Part shown: positions 49,119 to 57,036 of the stretch, in pieces
Numbering within the stretch: position 1 is the first letter of the stretch
Layout: the number at the start of each line of letters is the position of its first letter
Assembly (NCBI RefSeq): GCF_004803475.1
Contig: NZ_SRKY01000001.1
Location: 558,001 to 622,000, forward strand
Length of the DNA: 64,000 nt
Direction: 5' to 3'
DNA from: Aliishimia ponticola
Lineage (GTDB): Bacteria; Pseudomonadota; Alphaproteobacteria; Rhodobacterales; Rhodobacteraceae
Made by a program: the position numbers and the translations under genes
The notes under the pieces: model-generated
What the model was told of the DNA's origin: nothing
Database searches by the model: none
The model's input: only the letters and a program-made list of their open reading frames with translations

Positions 49119-50669
49119 CTATCGTCCTTTGAAGAGGCCCCCAAGGATGCCGCGCACGATGCGGCGACCGGTTGTGCCTTTGAGTTCCTTGATTACAACC
49201 TGCGCGACAGCCTGGCCGAACCCTTCGGTCACATGCCGTTGTTTCGAGGTCGAGCGCTGCACGCGCGTCCCCTTGTAGCGCCGCGCCTGGTTGAACTCGC
49301 GCAGACGCGGTTCCTGCGCCTCTTCCTGCTCTTCCTTGGCCTCGGCCGCTTCGGCCTCTGCCGCGGCTTCCTCGGCCCGCGACTTGAGCATCTCATAGGC
49401 GCTATGGCGGTCCAGCGTCTTGTCGTACTTGCCCGACAGCCCACTTTGCGCGATGGCTTCGGCGCGTTCCTGCGCGGTGATCGGACCAAGCTGCGACGAC
49501 GGCGGACGGATCAGCGTGCGTTCGACAATGCCCGGAATACCCTTCTTTTGCAGCATGGAGGTCACCGCCTCGCCCACGCCGACCTGCATGATCGCCTCTT
49601 CCGTGTCGAAACGCGGGTTCGGGCGATAGGTCTCTGCCGCCATGCGCAACTGTTTCTTGTCGCGCGCAGTGAAGGCGCGCAGCGCGTGCTGGATACGGTT
49701 GCCAAGCTGGCCAAGGATGTCTTCGGGCACGTCGGCAGGGTTCTGGGTGATGAAATAGACCCCCACCCCCTTGGAGCGGATCAGCCGCGCGACTTGTTCG
49801 ACCTTGTCGACCAGCGCCTTGGGCGCATCCTCGAACAGCAGGTGCGCTTCGTCGAAGAAGAACACCAGCTTGGGTTTGTCCGGGTCGCCCACTTCGGGAA
49901 GCTCTTCGAAAAGCTCGGACAACAGCCATAGCAGGAAGGTGGCGTAAAGCGCGGGCGAATGCATCAACTGATCGGCAGCAAGGATGTTGATCGCCCCCCG
50001 CCCCGCAGAATCCGTGCGCATCAGATCGGCCAGCGCCAGCGCAGGTTCGCCAAAGAAATCCGCCCCGCCCTGATTTTCCAGCACCAGAAGCCGGCGCTGA
50101 ATGGCGCCCACGGATTGCACCGAGATATTGCCGTAGCGCAAGGATAGCTCGCCCCGGTTCTCACCGACCCAGACCAGCAAGGCCTGCAAGTCCTTCAGAT
50201 CCATCAGCGGCAGACCTTCTTCGTCAGCCAGCCGGAAGGCGATGTTCAGAATCCCCTCTTGCGCGTCGGTCAGCCCAAGCAGCCGCGACAGCAAAAGCGG
50301 CCCCATCTCGGATACCGTTGTACGGACCGGGTGGCCCTGCTGACCAAACAGATCCCAGAACGTCACGGGGAAATCGCTATAGGTGAAATCGTCAAAACCG
50401 ATCTTGGCGGCGCGTTCGGAAAAGGCCTGATGCAGCTTGTGCGTCTCGCTCCCCGATTTGGCGAGCCCCGACAGATCGCCTTTGACGTCGGCCAGAAACA
50501 CCGGAACCCCGGCATTGGAAAAGCCTTCCGCCAGAATTTGCAGCGTGACCGTTTTGCCTGTGCCGGTTGCCCCCGCGATCAGCCCGTGACGGTTCGCGTA
50601 TTTCAGCGCCAGCCCTTGCTTTTCAGCGTATTGCTCACCACCGCCACCAATAAAAATATGATCGTCCAT
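49119..50669 (-). CDS. HerA-like/DUF853 ATPase (YjgR family)
   Basis: A 516-residue P-loop ATPase. Walker A is [10 protein letters not shown] (33-42); Walker B is [14 protein letters not shown]. After the RecA-like core (~1-385) comes a Glu/Ala-rich coiled segment (~428-455, [19 protein letters not shown]) and a basic C-terminus. The family is usually annotated helicase HerA-like, but the cellular role is not established. It shares its upstream region with two candidate small RNAs. Confidence 0.88.
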   Translation of the reverse strand: MDDHIFIGGGGEQYAEKQGLALKYANRHGLIAGATGTGKTVTLQILAEGFSNAGVPVFLADVKGDLSGLAKSGSETHKLHQAFSERAAKIGFDDFTYSDFPVTFWDLFGQQGHPVRTTVSEMGPLLLSRLLGLTDAQEGILNIAFRLADEEGLPLMDLKDLQALLVWVGENRGELSLRYGNISVQSVGAIQRRLLVLENQGGADFFGEPALALADLMRTDSAGRGAINILAADQLMHSPALYATFLLWLLSELFEELPEVGDPDKPKLVFFFDEAHLLFEDAPKALVDKVEQVARLIRSKGVGVYFITQNPADVPEDILGQLGNRIQHALRAFTARDKKQLRMAAETYRPNPRFDTEEAIMQVGVGEAVTSMLQKKGIPGIVERTLIRPPSSQLGPITAQERAEAIAQSGLSGKYDKTLDRHSAYEMLKSRAEEAAAEAEAAEAKEEQEEAQEPRLREFNQARRYKGTRVQRSTSKQRHVTEGFGQAVAQVVIKELKGTTGRRIVRGILGGLFKGR

Positions 50670-50739
50670 ACCCGTATGCCCACTACCTGTCAGTTCACGC
50701 TCGCCCTGAACATACTATCTTAACTTGTCTGCGCCATAT

Positions 50740-50830
50740 GTATTCTGGTCCCGAACCATATGTCCTCCAGGCTTCGGGACGACTTCCTCCCTGTCAGACT
50801 GGCCGCGCCTTTTAGGTGCGGCCTTTTTTT
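50740..50830 (+). ncRNA. Candidate small RNA with anti-Shine-Dalgarno loops
   Basis: GTCCCGAA (50748-50755) pairs with TTCGGGAC (50773-50780), closing a 17-nt loop that holds TCCTCC. A single-stranded TTCCTCCC (50784-50791) follows, then a near-perfect terminator stem (GGCCGCGCCT with AGGTGCGGCC) and seven T residues. No plus-strand gene lies upstream, so the terminator must end an RNA that starts here. The layout resembles the Hfq-dependent, CCUCCUCCC-bearing alphaproteobacterial sRNAs (CcsR/cuckoo type). The 5' end is uncertain, and I find no convincing promoter. Confidence 0.6.
50801..50830 (+). terminator. Strong terminator of the first candidate small RNA
   Basis: A 10-bp stem with one G-T pair and a TTT loop, followed by seven T residues. 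Confidence 0.9.
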
Positions 50831-50881
50831 GCCGATGCACCGCCATTTTCCCGATTGTGATGAGATTACCCGTATTTACGG

Positions 50882-50910
50882 TTGACCGTTCAACCACCCT
50901 CTCGTAACGT
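50882..50910 (+). promoter_or_regulatory. Promoter of the second candidate small RNA, with an overlapping palindrome
   Basis: TTGACC (50882-50887), a 17-bp spacer and TAACGT (50905-50910). A 16-bp inverted repeat, GGTTGA-ccgt-TCAACC (50880-50895), covers the -35, so a repressor could bind there. Confidence 0.5.
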
Positions 50911-50916
50911 ACGGCT

Positions 50917-50990
50917 CATAACAGGTCGGCCAGTCCGACGGGGAGTATAAATGGGGAAGGGAGCTGCTTGCATGCTCCCTTTTCTTTTTT
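50917..50990 (+). ncRNA. Second candidate small RNA
   Basis: From the predicted start near 50917 the transcript would hold a GTCGG/CCGAC hairpin and end in an AAGGGAGC/GCTCCCTT stem (50957-50964 and 50974-50981) with TTTCTTTTTT. A GGGGAG-ATG at 50941-50953 resembles a start site but runs into the terminator stem, so a leader or sRNA is likelier than a protein. Length ~75 nt. Confidence 0.45.
50955..50990 (+). terminator. Terminator of the second candidate small RNA
   Basis: An 8-bp stem (AAGGGAGC with GCTCCCTT), a 9-nt loop and a T-rich tail with one C. Confidence 0.8.
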
Positions 50991-51150
50991 GTTTAAGCCA
51001 TCGAAAATCGAATACGAAACCCCTATTTCCCGCGCAGGATCGGGCGCACGGGGCCGTGACCAAAAATTCGCCGAAAATCATTCGCCTGCCCTGACAATCC
51101 CCGCAACGCGTGTTAAATCCTCTTTCAATGAAAACGAGGTTGGGATTGAG

Positions 51151-51780
51151 ATGAAACGAACCTTCGAGACAGCATCCGCCCTGGCGATCTGTTTGGGGAT
51201 GGCGCTTGGCGCCCCCGCATTTGCGCAGGACGATCAGACCGCGGCACCGGCGGACGAGTCTACCGCGTCCGATGTGGAATCGCAGTTGAGCCTTGGCGAA
51301 GATGCGGACACGCCCACCGATCTTGGTCAGATGTACGTCAAGACCGAGAACGGCGATTGGGAAATGCGCTGCCTGAAAACGGAAACGCCAGAAAACGATC
51401 CGTGCCAGATGTACCAGCTTCTCTCGGATGAAACCGGTGCCCCGGTGGCCGAATTCACGCTGTTCCGTTTGCCCGCAGGTGGCAAGGCCGTGGCGGGTGC
51501 CACGGTGACCGTGCCGCTTGAAACGGCGCTGCCGAACCAGCTGACCGTGCAGATCGATGGCGGCAACACCAAACGCTATCCCTATGCGTTCTGCACCCAA
51601 GTAGGCTGCCACGCACGTATCGGCCTGACAGAGCAGGACGTGAACGCATTCAAGCGTGGCAACGAAGCCGTGCTGAGCATCGTTCCGGCAATTGCGCCGG
51701 ATCAAAAGGTGGAACTGAAAATGTCGCTGAGCGGCTTTACAGCCAGCTATGATGCCGTGTCGGTGATCGAACAGCAGTAA
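51151..51780 (+). CDS. Invasion-associated locus B (IalB) family protein
   Basis: A 209-residue periplasmic protein. The start at 51151 has GAGGTTGGGA upstream and begins a signal peptide ending in PAFAQD. The IalB domain (~65-205) has GDWEMRCLKTE, PCQMYQLLSDE, the C-pair in AFCTQVGCHARIGLT and the closing LSGFTASYDAV. Despite the name, the family is widespread in free-living alphaproteobacteria and its role is unclear. Confidence 0.88.
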   Translation: MKRTFETASALAICLGMALGAPAFAQDDQTAAPADESTASDVESQLSLGEDADTPTDLGQMYVKTENGDWEMRCLKTETPENDPCQMYQLLSDETGAPVAEFTLFRLPAGGKAVAGATVTVPLETALPNQLTVQIDGGNTKRYPYAFCTQVGCHARIGLTEQDVNAFKRGNEAVLSIVPAIAPDQKVELKMSLSGFTASYDAVSVIEQQ

Positions 51781-51809
51781 GTTGTCGGCCAAGGCCACAT
51801 CAAACACGC

Positions 51810-51845
51810 AAGGCTCCGCCCCTGTTTTGGGCCGGGGCCTTTTTT
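51810..51845 (+). terminator. Terminator after the IalB-family gene
   Basis: AAGGCTCCGCCC pairs with GGGCCGGGGCCTT with small mismatches, followed by a run of T. The T-run lies only a few bases from the convergent KAS gene stop at 51844. Confidence 0.75.
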
Positions 51846-53052
51846 ATACTTTCTTGAGGGCCAGAACGGCGTTCAGACCGCCAAAGGCAAAGGCGTTGGA
51901 CAAGGCCGCCGTCACTTGGACCTCGCGCGCCTCGTTGGGCACGACGTCCAGCGCGCATTCCGGGTCCGGCTCCTGATAGCCGATGGTGGGCGCGATAATT
52001 CCGTCGCGCAGCGCCATGATGCAGGCCAAAAGCTCCACCGCGCCTGTGCCGCCGATCAAATGCCCATGCATGGATTTCGTGGACGAGATCATCAACCGGT
52101 CCGCATGGGTGCCGAACACATCCGAAACCGCCGCGCATTCGGTCTTGTCATTGGCGGCCGTGCCGGTGCCATGGGCATTGATATACCCCACGTCTTCCGG
52201 CGCCAGTCGCGCATCCTTCAACGCACCGGAAATCGCCCGTGCCGCGCCTTGGCGGGAGGGCATCACGATGTCAGAGGCGTCCGACGACATGGCGAAACCC
52301 GCGACCTCGGCCAGAATTTCAGCGCCGCGCGCCTTGGCATGATCGTAGGCCTCAAAGACATAGACCGCCGCGCCTTCGCCCTGCACCATGCCGTTGCGCG
52401 TGGCGGAAAACGGGCGGCACCCGTCCTTCGACATGACGCGCAGCCCTTCCCACGCCTTGATCCCGCCAAAGCACAACATCGATTCCGACCCGCCCGTGAT
52501 CATTGCGGGCGCGACGCCGCCATGCACCATCTGGAATGCCTGCGCCATCGCGTGGTTGGAGGACGCGCAAGCCGTCGAAACGGTAAAGGACGGGCCGCGC
52601 AAATTGAATTCCATCGACAGGTGGCTCGCCGCGGCGTTGTTCATCAGTTTGGGAACGATGAACGGATGCACCCGGTTCTTGCCCTCTTCGTAAACGGCAC
52701 GGTAATTCTCATCCTGCGTCGTCAGCCCGCCGCCAGACGTCCCCAGGATCACGCCCGACCGGTTCGCCAGATCGCCGTCAAAGCTCAGCCCCGCCTGCGA
52801 AATCGCCTGCCGCGCGGCCAGCAGCGCAAACTGCGTGAACCGGTCATAAAGTGCGATCTGTTGTCGGTTGAAATGCTCGGTCTCGTCGTAATCGCGGACC
52901 TGCCCGCCGATCTGCACCGCAAGCCGGTCGATATCGCGGATTTCCAACGGTCCGATACCGCAGCGCCCTTCGGCCATGGCGGCCAAAGTGTCCGGCACCG
53001 AATGACCGAGCGGGTTGATCGTGCCCGCTCCTGTAATGACAACGCGCTGCAC
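51844..53052 (-). CDS. Beta-ketoacyl-ACP synthase (FabF-like)
   Basis: A 402-residue thiolase-fold condensing enzyme. Catalytic residues are Cys162 (VSTACASS), His294 (NAHGTGT), Lys326 and His331 (STKSMHGHLIGG), so it is active by sequence. It follows a dedicated acyl carrier protein by 6 nt and an lpxD-type gene, so it may extend acyl chains for lipid A or ornithine lipid instead of housekeeping fatty-acid synthesis. That role is inferred from neighbours. Confidence 0.9.
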   Translation of the reverse strand: MQRVVITGAGTINPLGHSVPDTLAAMAEGRCGIGPLEIRDIDRLAVQIGGQVRDYDETEHFNRQQIALYDRFTQFALLAARQAISQAGLSFDGDLANRSGVILGTSGGGLTTQDENYRAVYEEGKNRVHPFIVPKLMNNAAASHLSMEFNLRGPSFTVSTACASSNHAMAQAFQMVHGGVAPAMITGGSESMLCFGGIKAWEGLRVMSKDGCRPFSATRNGMVQGEGAAVYVFEAYDHAKARGAEILAEVAGFAMSSDASDIVMPSRQGAARAISGALKDARLAPEDVGYINAHGTGTAANDKTECAAVSDVFGTHADRLMISSTKSMHGHLIGGTGAVELLACIMALRDGIIAPTIGYQEPDPECALDVVPNEAREVQVTAALSNAFAFGGLNAVLALKKV

Positions 53053-53058
53053 CGGGGC

Positions 53059-53319
53059 TCACCCCGCCTTTTCCGCAAGAAGCTTTTGGATGCCGTTGAT
53101 GATCGCCTGCACATTTGAGATGTCGAAATCGCTTTCGGACGGCTCATTCGCGTTGAAGGGTACGGTGATGTCGAACTCTTCCTCGAAAGCGAAAATGCTT
53201 TCGACCAGCCCAAGACTGTCGATCCCAAGGTCTTCCAACGTGCTTTGCGGCGTGACATCGGATTCGTCCAGCATCGCCTGATCCGCGATGATCCGTATCA
53301 CTTTCTGCTCGATGCTCAT
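53059..53319 (-). CDS. Acyl carrier protein (specialised)
   Basis: An 86-residue carrier with the phosphopantetheine serine in LGIDSLGLVES. The usual DSLD is DSLG. It is acidic (EEEFDITVPFNANEPSESDFD) and diverges from housekeeping AcpP; AcpXL-like specialised carriers have similar lengths. It is tightly coupled to the KAS gene and lies 40 bp after lpxD. Confidence 0.9.
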   Translation of the reverse strand: MSIEQKVIRIIADQAMLDESDVTPQSTLEDLGIDSLGLVESIFAFEEEFDITVPFNANEPSESDFDISNVQAIINGIQKLLAEKAG

Positions 53320-53359
53320 GGCAATCCCCCCGTTGGTCTCGTCCGAGTGTCAATGTCAC

Positions 53360-54451
53360 TTAATCGCTGGCGTCCGACTTGAAAACAGCCGATTTCAACG
53401 CCGCAACGTCGCGGAACAAGCGCGGCAGTCGCCGCGCAGCCTTGTTCATTTCGATCTGCTGTTCCATTTTCACCGCCGGATAGCCCAGGACAACGCGCCC
53501 TTCCGGCAAGTTCGACAGCACGATCGTGCCGCCGCCCGTGATCACGCGATCCCCGATGAAGATGTTGTCGCTGACCCCGGTCTTGCCGCCCAGAACCACG
53601 TTATTGCCGATCCGTGTCGATCCCGCGACACCGGCCTGCGCGCAGATCAGGCAGTCGCGCCCGATGATCACGTTGTGGCCGATCTGCACGAGGTTATCGA
53701 GCTTGGTCCCGCTGCCGATCTGGGTGTCGCGAATGGTGCCGCAATCCACGGTGGAATTCGCGCCGATTTCCACATCATCGCCGATCTGCACCGCCCCAAG
53801 CGAATGGATGCGCGCCCAGGGTTGCGCAGTCTCCGTCCCCGCCTCCCCCAGAGAGGCGCGCGCGGCTTCGACCCCGCTTGGCTCTGGCGTGACGAAGGAA
53901 AAGCCGTCGCCGCCGATGCGCGTGCCGGGCTGCGCGATAAAGCGGTCGCCGATGCGCACCCGCGCCCCGATAGAGACCTGTTCCCGCAGGAAGCAGAAAT
54001 CGCCCAGCTCGGCCTGCGTGCCGATAAAGCTTTGCGGTCCAATCACGCTGCCCGCGCCGATCTTTGCGCCGGGCATCACGACCGCCATGGGGCCGATGCT
54101 GACCCCGGCGCCGATTTTCGCGTCATCGGCGACGACCGCTGTAGGGTGGATCCCCTCTTCGAACCCCTGCCCCGCATCCATCATCGCCGTCAGGCCAGAC
54201 ATCGCATAGCGCGGCCGATCCGGAATGATGGCCGCCGCAAGGCCAAGCGCCTGCCAATCCGCGCCCGGCCACAGCAAGGCCGCCCGTGCGTTCCCCTCGG
54301 CCAAGGCGTCGGCATAGGCTTGATTGGTCGCCAGCGCCAAATCGTCGGCACCGGCTTGCGCGGGTTCTGCCACGCGGGCAATGGTCAGGTCCGTATCGCC
54401 GAAAGCCGCCGCACCAAGCGCCGCGGCGATGTCCTTGATCTTGTGAGTCAT
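53360..54451 (-). CDS. lpxD: UDP-3-O-acylglucosamine N-acyltransferase
   Basis: A 363-residue left-handed beta-helix protein with N-terminal LpxD uridine-binding domain ([21 protein letters not shown]). Hexapeptide repeats start at ~100 ([20 protein letters not shown]). The catalytic His is in [11 protein letters not shown]. The gene is not in an lpxA-fabZ-lpxD cluster here, so it may be a second copy, used with its own ACP and KAS. Confidence 0.88.
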   Translation of the reverse strand: MTHKIKDIAAALGAAAFGDTDLTIARVAEPAQAGADDLALATNQAYADALAEGNARAALLWPGADWQALGLAAAIIPDRPRYAMSGLTAMMDAGQGFEEGIHPTAVVADDAKIGAGVSIGPMAVVMPGAKIGAGSVIGPQSFIGTQAELGDFCFLREQVSIGARVRIGDRFIAQPGTRIGGDGFSFVTPEPSGVEAARASLGEAGTETAQPWARIHSLGAVQIGDDVEIGANSTVDCGTIRDTQIGSGTKLDNLVQIGHNVIIGRDCLICAQAGVAGSTRIGNNVVLGGKTGVSDNIFIGDRVITGGGTIVLSNLPEGRVVLGYPAVKMEQQIEMNKAARRLPRLFRDVAALKSAVFKSDASD

Positions 54452-54483
54452 GTCGTTCCCCGCGCAGCCCTGTGCGGGAGGAC

Positions 54484-56100
54484 TTACCCGCGAACGTCGT
54501 GCAGGACCACCCCTGCATTCGCCAACGCGGTCCAGATGCGCGCATCCCGGCCATAGATATCGCGGCGATACTGCATCCGGCCCTTGTTGGAGGCGAACGC
54601 CGTCCGATAGGTGATGTGCACCGGCACCGGTTCCTTGATGGTGACGCGAGTTTCCTTGCCCGTCGCCAGCACCGATTGGAAATAGCCTTCAGGATCGGCC
54701 TGTTGCTTGGACAGCAGCGCATAGGCGAAATCGAACGGATCGGCGAGGCGCACACAGCCATGGCTAAAGGCGCGCACTTCGCGGCCAAACAGGTTCTTCG
54801 CCGGCGTGTCGTGCAGATAGATATTGTACTGGTTCGGGAACATGAACTTCACCAAACCCAGCGCATTCCCGCGCGAGGGCGGTTGCCGCATCGCGAAGGG
54901 AAAGGTCTTTTCCGTGTATTTCGCAAAATTCACCGACCCGCGATTGACCACGCGGCCGCGCGAATCCGTGATTTCGATATGGCGCACCGCGTTGGCGTTC
55001 TTGCGCAGGGCTGGCAGGTATTCTTTCACCACGATCGACCGCGGCACATACCAGCTTGGGTTCACAACCATGAACTCCATCACATCGGAGAACTCCGGCG
55101 TGTGACGCCCATCCTTATCAGCCCCCACAACCGAACGGGTTTCGAAGGTCACGCGGTCATTGTCGATGATCTTGGCGGTGAAATCGGGAATGTTGACCAG
55201 CACATGGCGCTGCCCACGGTCCCGGTTCATCCAACGCTCTCGTTCCATCGCGACGTGGATGGCTTGCAGGCGCGTCGGAATGGATTTGTTAAGCTCTGCA
55301 ATCGTCGCGCCGCCCGCGACGCCATCTGCCGTCAGACCATGCGCCAATTGGAACTGCTGGACCGCATCCGTCACCGCGTCATCATAGGTTTCGCGGTTGT
55401 TCGGGCGCAGATAGCCCATGGCGATCAGACGGTTGCGCAATGTGACGACCGATGGGCCGGATTGACCCGGCTCCAACTTGCCAGAGGAAATGGTCGGGCC
55501 CCAGCCGCCTTGCGCCAGTTGACGTTCCAGCCGCAGCTTTTCCTTCATCAGCGCCGCATATTCCGCCGTTTGCGGCGGCAGCGCGCGGAAGAACCCGGCG
55601 GGCGAGGATTTGGAGAAGTTCACAAGGTAGGACGCACGGTCGCGGTAAGGCACCTGCCGGACGATATTCCGATCAACCCGGCTTGGCACCAGAACCCCGG
55701 TCTGCACTTCGCGCGCGTAAGCAAGGAAAGCCCGGCTCAATTCCACCTCAAGCTGGCCAAGTTCACGCGCATTGCCCGCGGCCTGCATCTTGTCCCGAAG
55801 ACCCACCGCATCATAACGGGACGCGGGCAAGCCATGCGCCTCTGCATCGCCGAGGAACCGCAGCAACTGTTCGCGCCGTTTGCGTTCCTTGCCGGAACTG
55901 CCGACCCAAAGCGTCTTGTAACCACTGGTGCGATAAAACTGCGCGATGTCGGCGTCAGACGCGGCACTTTCCGCGATCGCCTGCTTCAGCGCAGTAACTT
56001 CCGCCCGCGCGGAGCTGGGCGCGAAAAAGCCCAACGCGGCGGTCAGGATCAACGCAAAGGTAAGGTGCAAAAGGTTCGTATGGCGGCGTATCGTCGTCAT
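54484..56100 (-). CDS. L,D-transpeptidase, YcbB/LdtD-like
   Basis: About 538 residues with the start at 56100 (a GTG at 56109 is possible). A signal or anchor helix ([21 protein letters not shown]) precedes the family domain, a peptidoglycan-binding segment (~215-275, [16 protein letters not shown]) and the YkuD catalytic domain with Cys452 in SHGCVRL and the upstream YLHDTP. It makes 3-3 crosslinks in peptidoglycan or links lipoproteins to it. It is divergent from the DUF882 gene, the familiar ycbB-ycbK pair. Confidence 0.93.
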   Translation of the reverse strand: MTTIRRHTNLLHLTFALILTAALGFFAPSSARAEVTALKQAIAESAASDADIAQFYRTSGYKTLWVGSSGKERKRREQLLRFLGDAEAHGLPASRYDAVGLRDKMQAAGNARELGQLEVELSRAFLAYAREVQTGVLVPSRVDRNIVRQVPYRDRASYLVNFSKSSPAGFFRALPPQTAEYAALMKEKLRLERQLAQGGWGPTISSGKLEPGQSGPSVVTLRNRLIAMGYLRPNNRETYDDAVTDAVQQFQLAHGLTADGVAGGATIAELNKSIPTRLQAIHVAMERERWMNRDRGQRHVLVNIPDFTAKIIDNDRVTFETRSVVGADKDGRHTPEFSDVMEFMVVNPSWYVPRSIVVKEYLPALRKNANAVRHIEITDSRGRVVNRGSVNFAKYTEKTFPFAMRQPPSRGNALGLVKFMFPNQYNIYLHDTPAKNLFGREVRAFSHGCVRLADPFDFAYALLSKQQADPEGYFQSVLATGKETRVTIKEPVPVHITYRTAFASNKGRMQYRRDIYGRDARIWTALANAGVVLHDVRG

Positions 56101-56109
56101 GGCGTCCAC

Positions 56110-56415
56110 AAAATCATGAAATTTGGCAGTTACATACGTGTCTTAACCACAGCCTAGCCTGAGTCCATTCACAAATGATAAATACGTCCGGAGCCCCCGA
56201 AAAACTGGTGCCTGAATGCATCGCTCAAGTGGAAACATGACACGGTTTGGGCAAAGTGCGCAAAAAATTGCCGAAATTTGTCCGTTTTTCCCCGCGTCCC
56301 AATCAAGACTTGGTTCACTATTTTCTGTGTGTAATAACTTCCGCGACATCTTGGGGGATGAGACGGAACGCCTTGTAACATCAGGGCACGAGCAGCGTAC
56401 GGGACGACGCGAAAC
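56110..56415. other. Intergenic region between the divergent L,D-transpeptidase and DUF882 genes
   Basis: 306 bp without a gene. A likely promoter for the plus-strand gene is TTGGTT (56310-56315), 16 bp, TAATAA (56332-56337). I could not pick the promoter of the minus-strand gene. Confidence 0.5.
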
Positions 56416-56982
56416 ATGACACCGACCACATCTGGCATCAGCCGCCGGGCACTCCTTGGCGCGTTTGCAGCAACAGCAGTTTCGGCTGCACCGACCTTTT
56501 CCAACGCAGCGGGTTTCATCAAAGGCGCGGGCGACATCCGGCGCATTCGAATGTATTCCGCACGCACTGGTGAACGCATCGATATGATCTATTGGGTCGA
56601 GGGCGATTACATCAAGGACGCGGTGAAAGAAGTGAACCACTTCATGCGCGACTGGCGCACCAACGACATCACGTCGATGGATTTGCGCACGATCGATATC
56701 ATGGCCGCCGCGCACAACCTTATGGACGTGAAAGAGCCTTATATGCTCCTGTCCGGGTATCGCAGCCCCAAAACCAACGCGATGTTGCGCGCCCGTTCGC
56801 GCGGTGTGGCGAAGAATTCCCTGCACATGAAGGGGCAAGCCGCGGATCTGCGTCTTGGCTCTCGCTCCGTCGGGCAAATGGCGCAAGCCGCTGCTGCCTG
56901 CCGTGGTGGCGGTGTCGGCAAATATTCCGGCTCCAACTTCGTGCATATGGATTGCGGACCGGTCCGGTCCTGGGGCGGATAA
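56416..56982 (+). CDS. DUF882/YcbK-type murein peptidase-like protein, Tat-exported
   Basis: A 188-residue protein. The N-terminus has a Tat-type signal (SRRALLGAFAATAVSA). The M15-like domain keeps zinc/active-site features: SGYRSPKTNAMLR, SLHMKGQAADLR (His and Asp) and NFVHMDCGPVRSWGG (His). The family is thought to cleave peptide bonds of peptidoglycan (MepK-like enzymes cut 3-3 links). The partner L,D-transpeptidase gene is divergent, which fits building and cutting of the same crosslinks. Confidence 0.9.
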   Translation: MTPTTSGISRRALLGAFAATAVSAAPTFSNAAGFIKGAGDIRRIRMYSARTGERIDMIYWVEGDYIKDAVKEVNHFMRDWRTNDITSMDLRTIDIMAAAHNLMDVKEPYMLLSGYRSPKTNAMLRARSRGVAKNSLHMKGQAADLRLGSRSVGQMAQAAAACRGGGVGKYSGSNFVHMDCGPVRSWGG

Positions 56983-57036
56983 GGCCCAATCCCGCACCGG
57001 GAGGACACCCCTCCCGGCCTTATCCCCAGCCTTCAC

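Noticed and set aside
52785-53258. Minus-strand frame over the KAS and ACP junction
   Set aside because: Shifted-frame shadow of the ACP and KAS genes, which are clear by motif.
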